Below are positions 1 through 10,136 of a stretch of DNA of 64,000 nucleotides, one piece after another. The notes under the pieces are model-generated. The model worked only from the letters and a program-made list of their open reading frames with translations, was not told the origin of the DNA and did not search any database. The stretch comes from Nepenthes gracilis (lineage: Eukaryota > Streptophyta > Magnoliopsida > Caryophyllales > Nepenthaceae). The stretch is from NCBI GenBank assembly GCA_033239525.1, contig BSYO01000004.1, forward strand, positions 20,994,037 through 21,058,036. The letters are read 5' to 3'. The position numbers and the translations under genes are program-made. Each line of letters starts with the position of its first letter. Positions within the stretch are counted from its first letter, which is position 1.

Positions 1-392
1 TGAAAAAGGACTTTTGATTCTGGATCCATCTACTCATACTCGAGTGAGAACCCTCCAGAGAAAAACTAAGGCAAAGAGAGGAGAGAAAAGAGAGAAGTTT
101 ATCTTCCTTATGCTGTAACATCCTGAGAACGTGAAAGTTTCCCAAGCACCTATTGTATCTTCTCTTTACTATAGTGAGATTTCTCGGACTGCTCGTCCGC
201 TGCCATGGTTTTTCACCCCTCGTCAGATTAAGGGGTTTTCCACGTAAACAGGCGCGTTCTCCCACTGTCCCCATACTTTTCCCTCTTTATTCGAGTTCTA
301 CTTATTTTGTGTTGCTCCAATCTGCCCGACCGCACGCTTAAAAAGCCGTTTGCACTCGATTTAACGTACGGCTAGATTCACAGGACGCAACA
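1..392 (+). repeat. 5' LTR of Tat element, 3' part only
   Basis: This segment aligns with 9017-9397, the end of the 3' LTR, starting at the shared stretch AAAAGGACTTTTGATTCTGG and finishing at CAGGACGCAACA. It ends in CA directly before the primer-binding site. About 400 bp of the LTR lies outside the window. It contains the motif GGGGTTTTCCACGTAAA, also seen in modified form in the other LTRs here. Divergence from the 3' copy is visible throughout (substitutions plus indels, for example around 205-220). Confidence 0.93.
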
Positions 393-411
393 TTGGCGCC
401 GTCTGTGGGAA
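393..411 (+). other. Primer-binding site (PBS) of Tat element
   Basis: TTGGCGCCGTCTGTGGGAA follows the CA end of the 5' LTR with no gap. This PBS type is common in plant Tat-lineage elements and is not the initiator-Met type used by the chromovirus at 52.6 kb. The exact primer tRNA is not assigned here. Confidence 0.85.
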
Positions 412-476
412 GCGACTGAAAGTCTGCTTTTCACATCTTCCACAAGTGCGCAACAACCCAAGCCTCAAATCTCCAA

Positions 477-2160
477 ATGGTGAACACAAGGGCGCAGGCG
501 AGCACAGCCCCCAAAGAAGTGGCCTCACAAGGCGATGGCGCTAACCCCTGTGTTGGGGTTGAGGATCATCCCGATCCGGTGGTGAGGGGCTTGGCCGCCC
601 AGGTAGCCGGCATGTCGCAGGCCTTCGTTACCCTCTGCTCCAAAATCGACTAGCTTTAGCCTTGCTCCCCCGACAGGCCTCCCAGCCGAGGCGCCACAAG
701 CCGGGAACGAAGGAGGGGGCCGCCAAAAACCTCCCGGTCGACGACGGAACACCCGAGGACCAAGTGGCCTCAGCAGCAGAGCACCACGAAGGGTCGAGGA
801 CCAACCAGTCCCTCGGGTGGAGAAAGCCCCGAGAGGCGCTGGGCCTCGAGGTCACCCGGGACCGGGCCGCTACCACGACGATCAAGAGGCGGTTTCCGAT
901 ATGCTCTCCCAAGAGGAGAGCCCGCACGGCCCAGGAGCGCTGCAGCTTCAGAGCCTTACGAGTTAAGGCACTACCCGAACCAGAGAAGGACGGCCGCCCC
1001 ACCTCGAGTGGAGGCCGACTGAAAAGAGGATGGAAACGATCGCCATGCGAGAGCTTTGAGGAGGAGCTAATAACGCACTCCAATCTCCGTTTCCACGGAG
1101 ACAGGACGACGACGACGCCCCAAAGTTCAAGATGCCCAACCTCGGAGTCAGATGACGGCCCGGTGATCTCATGGATCACCTTAATCATTTCAGGTGGAGC
1201 ACACAGGCCTCCAGACTCGGAGAGACAACCATGTGCCAGTGCTTCCCTCTGACTCTAAAGGGGGATGCACGAATATGGTTTTACGGAATGCCCGCGGACT
1301 CTATCCGTAATTTTGGAGACCTGGCGACGGCTTTCCTGTCCCAATTTGCCTCTAGCAGAAGAGTGGAGAAACAGCCCTGGCACCTCACTCGAATCAAGCA
1401 AGGGGCTAGGGAGAGCTTGAGAGGATTCCTGGCACGGTTTGCAGCGGAGGCTAGGCAGATCCCGAGGCTGACTAACGAGGTGAAGCTGAACGCCTTCCTC
1501 TCGGCCCTTGAAGGGGGTGCTTTCTTTAAGCACCTCATCCACAAAGGCCCGCAGACCTTCATAGAGGCTGAGGCTGTAGCCAGAGCTTACATCGCGGCCG
1601 AAGAAGCCAACGACGCCAAAAGGCCTGAGAGGGACGAGCACCCTCAGCAGAAGGCCGCGGAGGGAAAAAGGAAATCTGGGGACTATCAAAGTCCCCAGAC
1701 GTCAAAGAAACACCATAAGGCCGAGCAGAGCTCTCGGAGAGAGCCGCGACCTATCCATCTCACGCCGCCGAACGGCTCCCGCACCAATGTCCTCATGCAG
1801 ATCCGGGGGGAAAAGTTCTTGAAGTGGCCCAAGCAACTGAAGAACCCGGACGGTGGGGACTAATCGATGTATTATGACTTCCACCGCCTAGGGGTTCACA
1901 AGACGAGGAGGACTGCGGGACCCCAGAGGGAGATCGAGGAGCTTATCCGAGAGAGGACACCTCGGCGCTTCCTTGAGGCCGGGACAGGCCTCGTGGCTCG
2001 AGGACGGTGGAGGCAGAGCCCCAGGGGATCCGAGTGCTCGCGGGGTCGTGAACATGATCTCCAGCCGACCGGATAGGGGAGACGGGCGTGAGCTGGCAGC
2101 GGCGAAGAGGCCAAGGATGGGGCTTGGGAGTAAAGACGATGTTATCCGATTTTAAAAGAG
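477..2160 (+). pseudogene. gag: gag polyprotein remnant (Tat)
   Basis: Gag is the capsid/nucleocapsid protein of the retrotransposon. The likely start is ATG at 477 (reading MVNTRAQAST), but the frame is stopped near 652 and shifts several times. The capsid core is readable at 1171-1600, with the pattern LKGDARIWFYGMPADSIRNF, then FLSQFASSR and FLARFAAEA, which match the retrotrans_gag family. A later segment at 1867-2000 (EIEELIRERTPRRFL) corresponds to the region after the zinc-knuckle-like motif in Tat gag proteins; the cysteines expected there are not preserved. It lies directly 5' of the protease region. Several overlapping frames in this stretch are shadows. No functional product is expected. 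Confidence 0.85.
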
Positions 2161-2229
2161 GGATTTAGACCATATAATTTCTCCTCACTCCGACCCAGTT
2201 TAACCGCACTCGCTTCGATGGAGCAAATG

Positions 2230-2700
2230 ACTACAGGATGAAACAGTATTTGTTGACAATGAAAGCTCTCACAATTTGTTTGTATCTTGATGCTTTCTTC
2301 AAATTAGGGCTTAAGAAGAATCGAAAGGCGGAAGGGCCACTTTCACGGCCGAGAACGAGCGAGTGCCCGTCCTGTATCATCCAGTTGAAGGTAACCCTGG
2401 GAACGTATCCGAGGACAAAGATCAAGGTCCTCACCTTCCTCGTCGTGGACCGCCTCGGCCTACATAACGCGATACTCGGGACGGCCTTGCTGGCCGCATT
2501 CAACGCAGATAACCTCCATCCCACATCTCAAGATGAAGTTCCCCACCCCGTGTGGGGTAGGAGAGGTCCTCGGGGACCAGTCAACCGGACGGATGTGTTA
2601 CGGCCTGCAAGGCAAGTAACGCTTCGGCGGCCATGGAAGACCTTGACCTGGGGACGAGGCAACATCAGAATACGCCAACCCGGGAGAGCTCGTAGTCCGA
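2230..2700 (+). pseudogene. Retropepsin-like aspartic protease remnant (C-terminal part)
   Basis: The frame opening at 2238 contains VLTFLVVDRLGLHNAILGTALL, matching the C-terminal half of retroelement aspartic proteases (FLVVD...YNAILGRP). The following frames (near 2520-2620) carry the fragments that join protease to RT in Tat elements. The catalytic D-T/S-G motif upstream is not clearly readable in one frame. It follows gag and precedes RT as expected. It is inactive by frameshift. Confidence 0.72.
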
Positions 2701-2704
2701 GTCC

Positions 2705-3610
2705 CGTTGAATCCCGCGGATCAGGAGAAGTATGTCCAAATAGGGAGTTCACTCTCGGAGACAGTAAGGGACCAACTCGTCAGTTTTCTACGGGAGAACT
2801 CGGACGTGTTCGCATGGTCCCCTAGTGACATGCCCGGGATCTCACCCGAGGTCATCGTCCACAAGTTAGGCGTCGACCCTCGGCATAAGCGGTCTGGCCG
2901 ATGCACAAGAAACTATTCCCTGCAGAAGTTGGTGGCCGTCCACGAGGAGGTCAAGAAACTCCTGGACGCTGGATTTGTCCGAGAGGTCCAGTACCCGGAC
3001 TTGTTGGCCAACGTTGTCATGGTGAAAAAGAGCAATAGGAAGTGGAGGATATGCGTGGACTTCACCGACCTCAACAAGGCGTGCCCCAAAGACAGCTTCC
3101 CATTACCCAAGATCGACCACCTTGTGGACTCGATGTCCGGCCATGAACTCTTAAGCTTCATGGATGCATACTCCGGGTACAAACCAGATCAAAATGAGCC
3201 CGAGGACGAGGGAGCACACGTCATTTAGCGGACAAGGGACATCTTGTTATAAGGTAATGCCTTTGGTCTCAAGAACGCAGGAGCGACTTATCAACGGCTC
3301 GTGAATAAGATGTTCAAAGACCAAATGGGCGTAAACGTGGAGGTATACGTTGACGACATGCTCGTCACAAGACAGGATGAGCAGCGACCACGTGAGGGAC
3401 TTGACTGAGACCTTCCATGTGCTCAGAACCCACGGTATGAAGCTCAACCCAAAGTGCACTTTCGGTGTGTTGCCTTCGGAAAATTCTTGGGCTACATCGT
3501 ATCACACCGAGGAATCGAGGCAAACCTTAAAAATCCAAGCGATCCGGACATGCGGTCTCTGCATGGACGGTGAAGGAGGTTCAAAGACTTCTTGGGCGAG
3601 TGGCCGCCTC
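2705..3610 (+). pseudogene. pol: Reverse transcriptase domain remnant (pol)
   Basis: The frame at 2707-3228 reads clearly as Ty3/gypsy RT: a leading DVFAWSPSDMPGISPEV segment, then VMVKKSNRKWRICVDFTDLN, CPKDSFPLPKID and LLSFMDAYSGY. It is interrupted by a stop at 3226. The palm continues after the break with VMPFGLKNAGATYQRLVNKM and the active-site block VEVYVDDMLV around 3330-3365, so both metal-binding aspartates of YVDD are still encoded. Another frameshift follows near 3370. In a living element this domain would copy the RNA genome to DNA in the cytoplasmic particle. The breaks make it non-functional. Confidence 0.93.
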
Positions 3611-4140
3611 TCCCGTTCCTAGCAAAGTCTACCGAGAAGCTTTTTGCCATTCTTCAAAGCCCTAAGAGGAACAAATCCCGGGATTTTCGGCGGAGTGATG
3701 ACTGCGAGAGGCATTCCAAGGACTCAAGAGCTACCTCTCGAGTCCGCCTCTTAGCTTCTCCTCGCAGGGCGAGGAGCTATACTTGTACCTCTCCGTGTCC
3801 GGCAGCTGCATGAGCTCGGATTAGTACGAGAGCAAGATGGCAAATAGCAGCCCATGTATTCGTCGACAAGACTCTCGCGGCGCCGAGACCACTGTATCCT
3901 GACGGAGAAGGTGGCCTTGGCGTTGGTCTGTTCCGTGAGGAAGCTCAGGCCATACTTCCAGGCGCACAAGGTAATAGTCCTAACCGATCAGCCTTTAAGG
4001 GCCATTTTGTAGAAATCCGAGATCTCCGGCCGGTTGATCAAGTGGGCCATCGAATTGGGGGAATTTGACATAGAGTTCCGTCCGAGACCAGCCTTAAAGG
4101 GACAGGCGCTCGCGGACTTTCTCGTCGAGACGACGGCACC
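3611..4140 (+). pseudogene. RNase H domain remnant of pol
   Basis: Fragments in alternating frames follow the RNase H of gypsy pol: near 3780 a piece matching YLYLSVS, then at 3890-3960 LTEKVALALVCSVRKLRPYFQAH, and at 4034-4135 LIKWAIELGEFDIEFRPRPALKGQALADFLVE. The last motif is the typical C-terminus of this domain in Tat elements. Several frameshifts and a stop near 4010 break it. The normal role is degrading the RNA strand of the RNA-DNA hybrid. Confidence 0.85.
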
Positions 4141-4184
4141 ACCCACTTGCGACAAGGACCGGACTACCACGGACGAGTTCGTGA

Positions 4185-4665
4185 GCCTCCTTGGACCTTG
4201 CACGTGGGCGGCTCCTCTATGAAGGGACTACTGCGGAGGTGGATTGTGTTGCGCACACACGAGGGGATGGAGATAAAGTACTCATTGACGTTGGGGTTCT
4301 CGGCAACGAACAACGTCGTCAGTGTACGAGGCCTTGCTAGCCGGACTCAGGCTCGCCAGGAATGCTCGGTCGGAGAGCTGGCCATCCGTAGTGAGTCCGG
4401 GTTGGTCATTAATCGAGTCCGCGGAAGCTTCACGTCAACAACGAGCGGTTTGCCCAAGTGTCTTTCAAGGTCGAGGACATGATCGTGGGATTGAGATGGC
4501 CGAGTTCATCCACATCCTGCGCAGAGGAAACGCCCAGCCACGCTTGCGGGCGAGCAATGGCCGGGAGATCCTGAATAGTACGCCGTGGGGATGCGAGAAA
4601 TCCCGGCAGTCCAAGATTGAAGACCCAGTAGCTGGAGGTGATGCAGTCGCGGACGGAGCACACGG
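4185..4665 (+). pseudogene. Second, archaeal-type RNase H (aRNH) remnant, diagnostic of Tat lineage
   Basis: After the first RNase H a second RNase H-like domain starts: a frame near 4190 gives WTLHVGGSS (consensus WTLYVDGSS), 4322-4375 gives YEALLAGLRLARNARSE, and 4405-4425 gives a motif equivalent to VVNQVRGS. This domain order (RT, RNase H, aRNH, integrase) is known from the Tat branch of plant Ty3/gypsy elements. The first catalytic aspartate (in VDGSS) reads as glycine, and frameshifts follow. It is therefore doubly inactive. Confidence 0.82.
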
Positions 4666-5880
4666 ATGACTCCCTACCAAGTTTTGTCCGATGGCTCACC
4701 GCCCGAGGACCCGAGCGAGGCCAAGAAGATAAAGAACGGGGCGGGTTGGTACACAATCGTGTGGGCCGTCGTCATGTCGACAAGTTTCGGCCTTACTTAA
4801 GGTGTCTCACTCCGGAGAAGTCGAATACGCCCGGAAGAGGTGCATCTCGGAATATGCGGATCCCATGTGGGAAAGAACCTAGCTTTTTAAGCTCACGAGG
4901 CAAGGGTACTTTGGCCGACTATGAAATATGACGCCATGGATTTGCGCAAATGCGAGAGTTGCCAACTTCACATTAACATGAGCCATCGCCCCACACGGAT
5001 CTTTGGCGCTCGTAATCCCCATGGCGGGTCGCCTAATGGGGGCTCGACATCCTCGGGCCATTTACTCGCGCTCCGGGACAAAGGAAAATTCGGATTGTGG
5101 AATGACTACTTCACCAAATGGGTGGAAGCAGACTACGGCGCGTAATACAGATGAGCAAACGCGACGGAGTTCCTCCGGCAAGAGATCATTGGTGTCTGTT
5201 TGGAGTGCCCGAGTGCATCGTGACTCAACAACGGACGCATTCATCGGAAAGCGGTTCACTGGCATCGCGCAAGCTCGAGGATCAACCCCGAGCACACGTC
5301 GTGGCGCACCCAGGCAGCCGGGCAGGTGAAAGTGACAAACCGCATAATCCTACATGGACTAAAAACCAGCCGGAATCATCCGAGGGCTTATGGGTACATG
5401 AATCCCTCGATCCTCTCGGTCATCAGATAACGCCACGAGCCTACAAGGGAGACCCCTTTCAACCTTTTTTCACGGGTCAAGTTGTCATCCCAATAGAAGT
5501 ATACCTCACCGGCCCGGGTTGGGTGCTTTAGCGCAACGGATAATGCCCAAAGGCTCGAGAAAGCCTCGATGCCCTCGAGGGAAGTTCGTGACAGCGAGAC
5601 TTAGGGTAGCGGCCTACCAACAACGGGTGGCCCGCTATTACAACAAGAAGGTGAAGGCGCGACCATTCGAGGTCGGGATCTCGTCTTAAGAAGCGTGGAA
5701 GCCCACGGGAAAAATATTGGAAGGAACAAGCTCGCCAAATGGGAAGGGCCGTTTTGGTCTCGGCTATCCTGCGAGGAGGAGCTTATAAACTACGCACCCA
5801 AGATGGCAAGGCGATACCCCGGACTGGAACGCCGCTCACCTAAGGAAATACTACCGGTGAAGGCGGGTCATCTCAACAAA
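4640..5880 (+). pseudogene. Integrase domain remnant (pol)
   Basis: The zinc-finger part is visible in pieces around 4800-4960: EVHLGICGSHVGK, then WPTMKYDAMDLRKCESCQ, with its CxxC pair. The catalytic core is partly readable at 5100-5330: DYFTKWVEAD, then FGVPECIV and a piece equivalent to the AHPQANGQVE block. The C-terminal part at 5600-5650 (LRVAAYQQRVARYYNKKVKA) and near 5730 (KWEGPF) matches the end of gypsy integrases. Frames change repeatedly and stops are present. The normal role is insertion of the cDNA into the host chromosome. No chromodomain is seen, as expected for Tat rather than chromovirus elements. Confidence 0.87.
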
Positions 5881-6275
5881 CGAAACTTGGGCACCAACTC
5901 GAGTGGCCCCAGCGGTCGGACCCCAGTGGTCAGGCAACAAAACTTGGGCGCCAACCCGAGCGGCCCTAGCGGTCGGACAGTGGTGGTGACAACAAACTTA
6001 GGTGCCAACCCGGCGGCCCCAGTCGAGACCCCGTGGTCGAGCAACAAAACTGGGGGCGCCCGGCCAGGCGCCAGTCGGACCCGATGGTCGAGCAACAAAA
6101 CTTGGCGACAACCCGAGTGGCCCTAGCGGTCGGACCCCGGTGGTCGCAACAAAACTTGGCGCCAACCCCTTGGCCCAGTCCCGGTCGGACCCAGTGGTCG
6201 CGACAAAAACTCTCGGCGCGGCCAAAGCGACCCGGAGAGGTCGAGCCCTTGAGGTCATAACAAAACTTGGCTGTA
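5881..6275 (+). repeat. Tandem repeat block, ~52-57-bp unit, 3' of pol in Tat element
   Basis: About seven imperfect units start with AACTTGG-like sequence at 5885, 5941, 5995, 6047, 6099, 6153, 6207, with a last partial at 6264. Spacings are 52-57 bp. Each unit carries GCCAACCC, then GGTCGGACCC and GTGGTCG blocks. The array starts just after the integrase C-terminus and ends at a 15-bp A run. Tandem repeats in the 3' untranslated region are a known habit of Tat/Ogre elements and can seed satellite DNA. Confidence 0.9.
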
Positions 6276-6730
6276 ACAAAAAAAAAAAAAAAAGAAAGAG
6301 GCACTTGTGGTAAACTCAAGGATCTTCTTTTATTTCATAAAAATACAATACAACACAAAGGAAGAAACGAAGTCTAGCCCTCGCAGGGGCCCTAAGGTAG
6401 AACGGCTCCAGATGGCTCTCCTAGAGACGAAGGATCCTCCCTGTGGCTTGAAGTTCCCGGTTGGACTGAGGAGCTTGGACCCGAGGACCCGAGGAAATGG
6501 CCTGTCTCAAGACTGTACACATCCCGAGGGCGCACGACGCTCGAGTTACGCGGATCAAACACAATAAAGAGGGAAATCGTGGATGCGGGACCAAAGCATC
6601 GGTAGCGGCATAGATGGATGCCGTCCTAGAACTAGGCCTCGGCCACGGGGCCGTGTCGGGCCGATCTTCACCGAGGTCCGCTGCGTCTCCTCGGTGAAGG
6701 TTTCGTTCCATCAGAAACCATATCGAACCT
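6276..6730 (+). other. Non-coding internal spacer of Tat element
   Basis: Begins with an A-rich run (6278-6292). No recognisable protein is seen on either strand; open frames here are short and unlike known domains. It separates the tandem repeats from the antisense ORF. Confidence 0.6.
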
Positions 6731-8196
6731 CTAAGAGCCTCGGGGCTTCCTCGGATGAAGCAAGCGCCGCGCGGCCGCTAGATCTCTTCTTGGCGGCCCT
6801 CGAAGACTCCGCCTCCGTCGAGACCGAGCAATTTCGCCCACCGGTCGGCTAAGGCCACTAATCGATTGGAGCCAAAAAAGAACCAAAACCACTCGGCGAT
6901 CAATGAAAGTGAGACAAAGAGAAAGGTAGCAAAGTACCTGAGAAATGACAGGATCATGAGTGGGGGCAATCTCCCCTGGGACCTCGGGCACGAGTGGGCA
7001 CTCCGCGGGTACCGCAGGAACATCAAGAGCGGCCTCGGAGGAAGGACCTTCAGGGACGGGGGGTTTCGCTACCTCCGGGACGTTAGCAACGGCCGGGACC
7101 CCCAAGACCGCGACTGCAGCCTCCTCGCCATCAAGAAGGTCAAAGATATCCCCAGCAGTAACAGCGGCGACGGCCTCCATCTCATGAGGCTCTACGACCT
7201 TGTCCAAGGATGCCTCCTCCGGGCATCAAAAGCAGTAGGATCATCAGAAGGATGATCCGCAAAGACGGCAGAGGCCTCAGGACGGGCCTCGATACCAGAG
7301 GAAGGTGCTGCGGTGACCCCGGACTCCACAGGAGGACCAGAAGTCGGCCCCGCGGCCTTCTTAACCATGGGGGCTATGACATGGTCATCCTCTGAGGAAG
7401 ATTCACCAGCAACGCTCGGCGGATCCTCAGGGACCTCAATCCGCGGGCTCTTCGGAGGCCGCTCGGAGGGCTCCTCAATCACAAGAGGACCCTCTCTTTT
7501 CCTCTCATCATCATCATCTTCTTCTTCTTGACGGCAATGGCGAATCACCGGATGACACCGCCCACTGGGCTTCCGCCCCTTTTTGTGGACGGCGGATGTT
7601 CTTCTTCCCATGTTAGAAGCCGCCAGTGCCCGGCCAAACACTAAGTGCGTGACCTCCCTGGTTGTCTCCCTCTCATCGTCAGTAATATTGGAGCCATATT
7701 TGCTCGTGACATTTCCCCACACGAGGGAGAGCTCCTAGTCCTCCGCCACCTTAAGGAAGAAGAACCTGTCCTTCCACCTTTTGGTGGAATCCGGGTTCAC
7801 CGCTCATCTCGGCGAACTCGGGCGGGGGTCATGGCGATCCAGTCAAGGTTGTGATTGAAGCGAAACATGATCTTCACCATGCCGCCTCAAGAGTCTTGCT
7901 ATGGCGGCGCGAAGACCCACAAAGAAACCAAGTACCTGATGGCGGTGAGTGAAGCCTCGCTGGCCCAGGCGGCCCAACTCCTTCATCGGGCGGCGGAGCT
8001 CGGTGGGAACAAGAAGCGAGAGTCCACCTTTGAGGTGAACCTCGTATAAGGTAATGTAACTGCTCGGACCGGCGCCTCTCTGCGCTCCTGGAACCACCAT
8101 CGAATCAGGCTGGCAGGATGCTATATTTCGCCCACGATCTGCTCGAGATCTTGAGAAGAAAGGGAAGAGGCAATATCTTTAACGCAAGGGAGCCAT
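6731..8196 (-). pseudogene. Antisense additional ORF (aORF) of Tat element, frame-broken
   Basis: A coding-like region runs opposite to pol between the tandem repeats and the 3' LTR. The start is probably the ATG at 8196-8194 in the context CCATGGCTCC, which is shared with the second element at 36861. Readable pieces in order are TLYEVHLKGGLSLLVPTEL (near 8045-7990), MVKIMFRFNHNLDW (near 7875), WKDRFFF (near 7780), SLVWGNVTSKYG (near 7720), then an acidic stretch EEEDDDDERKRE and EEPSERPPKSPRIEVPEDPP with SSEDDHVIAPMVKK (7530-7370). A low-complexity Pro/Val/Ala tail follows to 6731. Frameshifts and a stop interrupt it. Additional ORFs, some antisense, are known from Tat-lineage elements; their function is not established. 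The charged, low-complexity C-terminal half is not assigned to any domain. Protein-level similarity to 36861-37742 is the main support that it was once translated. Confidence 0.75.
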
Positions 8197-8583
8197 GGCA
8201 GCAAGCAAGGAAAGCAAAGCGTCGTGAAGATTCTCGAAAGAAAGCCAAGGAAGAAAGAAAAACGCGAGGAATGAATGAGAACGCGGCAGAAGGATTTAAA
8301 GAAATTTTCAAACAAGTGAAAAGGCGCCCTCATCATGGCCATTCCACGTGTCGACTCCCCATACGCAAGATGGCGGCGCGAGCCTTAGGGTTTTAGGCGG
8401 CGTCACATCAATCGCCTATCGCATTCAATGCTCCACGAGGAGGAAACGGCGGCGAAAGATAGGTTTTGTGTTCACAAGAAGACCTCGGACGTCTTTGCGC
8501 GTGAGTAAGACGAAGACCGCGTCTATAACGGCGAGAAGATGTTTGCAAGGCATGTCAAATGGTGAGTCCTCGAACAAGCTTGA

Positions 8584-8596
8584 CATGGGGGGCTCG
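8584..8596 (+). other. Polypurine tract (PPT) of Tat element
   Basis: CATGGGGGGCTCG lies directly before the TG start of the 3' LTR. The element at 28.3-39.7 kb has the equivalent CATAGGGGGCTAG at the same position. The PPT primes plus-strand DNA synthesis. Confidence 0.85.
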
Positions 8597-9397
8597 TGAT
8601 TGGTCCCGGAACCCTAGACCCAAAATCGACATATGACCCAAAGAGTCACGTAAGAAGGTCGCCCAAAAGGCCCAAGCCCGATCAAATCCAAATGGCTAAC
8701 TTGTTTAGAGCGCTGGCAACTTGTGACGGACAGAGATCCGTTTGAGGGCGAGGACCACCAGAAAAAGCCAAAATGACACAGGCGCCAGCTCGAGATAGCT
8801 TGCGGGCGCATCTTGCCACGAGCGACAACGGCCTCGACACGCCCGTCTGCACTGCAGGGCCATGCGCTCTGCGGCGCCCGCTTGTCTGCGGTTAGACAGT
8901 GTCCCTGTCCGCCCGCATCCACGGTAGTAGCGATGGTGGTGCAACCTCGACACGCTAGCGCCACGTGTCGTCTCCTTACGGCATCACGTTCCTTATAAAT
9001 ACCTTACTAAAGAATCGAAAAGGACTTTTGATTCTGGATCCATCTACTCATACTCGGCGAGAACCCTCCGAGAGAAAAACTAAGGCAAAGAGAGGAGGAG
9101 AAAAGAAGAAGTTTATCTTCCTTGGCTGTAACATCACGAGAACGTGAAAGTTTCCCAGGCACCCATTGTATATTCTCTTTACTATAGTGAGATTTCTCGA
9201 ACTGTTAAATCCCTTAAAGTGGTTTTCACCCTCGTCGGATTAAGGGGTTTTCACATAAATAAGGCGCATTTTCCTTTGTACTTTTCTCTCTTTATTCGAG
9301 TTCTACTTATTTTGTGTTGCTCCAATCTGCCCGACCTCGCGCTTAAAAAGCTGCTCGCACTCGATTTAACGTACGGCCAGATTCACAGGACGCAACA
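8597..9397 (+). repeat. 3' LTR of Tat element (801 bp)
   Basis: Starts TGATTGGTCCCGG and ends CGCAACA, giving TG...CA ends. Positions 9017-9397 repeat the start of the window. Its start resembles that of the second Tat element's LTR (TGATGGGTCCCAATACCC on the minus strand at 29616). A TATA-like stretch (CCTTATAAATACC at 8991-9003) is a plausible promoter, with the transcript expected to start in the part shared with window position 1 onward. Confidence 0.93.
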
Positions 9398-10136
9398 ATT
9401 TATTTAAAAAAATAGTCAAAAATATTTATATAAAAAATAAATCTCTCTATCTTTATAAGAGATAGAACTCTTTCGAATCTGTTAGTTTAAAATTTCAAAG
9501 TGATTTGTCCTATGATAACATTCTTATATATTTGATAATTTTACCGTATGAATTTTAATAATATTATTATTTTAAGAATAAGAAAAAAAAATATGAAGTT
9601 AAAAAGGTGAAAATTTGATAATTGTATATATTTTTTTACATTTTTTGGTAAGAGGGTGGTTGGTCGGTGTATCTAAACGGAATGGGGGATCCTACTTCTC
9701 CCCCAGGAGAAGCAGGATTTACTTTTCCATCTTCCACTATTGGATGAAAATCTAGTGATAAAAGTTTAAAAAATAAAAATATATTATATATAGTTGTTTT
9801 TAAATTTTTTAATAATATTAATATTTAATAAATATTAAGTTAAATATTATAAATATATTTAATAAAAATATTTATTTAAATATTATTATATAAATTTTAA
9901 ATTTTTACTGTTGAATTTAAAATAATTCAATAATAAAAATAAGAAAAATAAATCCTACTTCTCTCTAAAAAAACAGGATCCTCTAATCTGTATATAAACA
10001 ATTCCACAAGAGAAAGTTTTATAATATATTACTTAGTGTTATATTATTCAATAAAATATTAATTATTAAAAATATATAACAATATTCAATTGTTTATTTT
10101 ATTTTATTATCTGTAATTTGTATAAGAATTACATAT
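9398..10136. other. AT-rich intergenic DNA with a MITE
   Basis: Directly 3' of the Tat element the base composition drops to very AT-rich. Apart from the inverted-repeat element at 9684-9985, no gene, RNA or repeat is recognised. Confidence 0.6.
9684..9985. mobile_element. MITE-like inverted-repeat element (~300 bp)
   Basis: The left arm (9685-9725, GGGGATCCTACTTCTCCCCC then AGGAGAAGCAGGATTTACTTTT) matches the reverse complement of the right arm (9944-9983) over about 40 bp with a few mismatches, including the shared cores GGATCCT and AGAAGTAGGATTTA. The centre is AT-rich and non-coding. This is the structure of a miniature inverted-repeat transposable element. No convincing target duplication is seen, so the superfamily is unassigned. 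The left arm also has an internal palindrome (CTTCTCC...GGAGAAG). Confidence 0.68.

Larger units (their letters stand above)
1..9397 (+). mobile_element. Ty3/gypsy Tat-lineage LTR retrotransposon, 5' truncated by window edge, degenerate
   Basis: An almost complete LTR retrotransposon whose 5' LTR begins before the window. The visible order is LTR, primer-binding site, gag, protease, reverse transcriptase, RNase H, a second RNase H, integrase, tandem repeats, an antisense ORF, polypurine tract and LTR. The integrase lies after RT-RNase H, which is the Ty3/gypsy order. The extra RNase H between RNase H and integrase, together with the 3' repeats and antisense ORF, is typical of the Tat branch. 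It is much richer in GC than the surrounding DNA. Every coding domain carries stops or frameshifts and the two LTRs differ by many substitutions and small indels, so this is an old, non-autonomous copy. The base after the 3' LTR starts the putative target duplication (ATTTA), but the left partner is outside the window. Confidence 0.93.

Noticed and set aside
5881..6275. CRISPR-like spaced repeats
   Set aside because: Units are contiguous degenerate tandem copies without unique spacers, in a plant retrotransposon.
6002..6319. Open frames on both strands through the tandem repeats
   Set aside because: They arise from a GC-rich repeat with a period often divisible by three and resemble no protein family.
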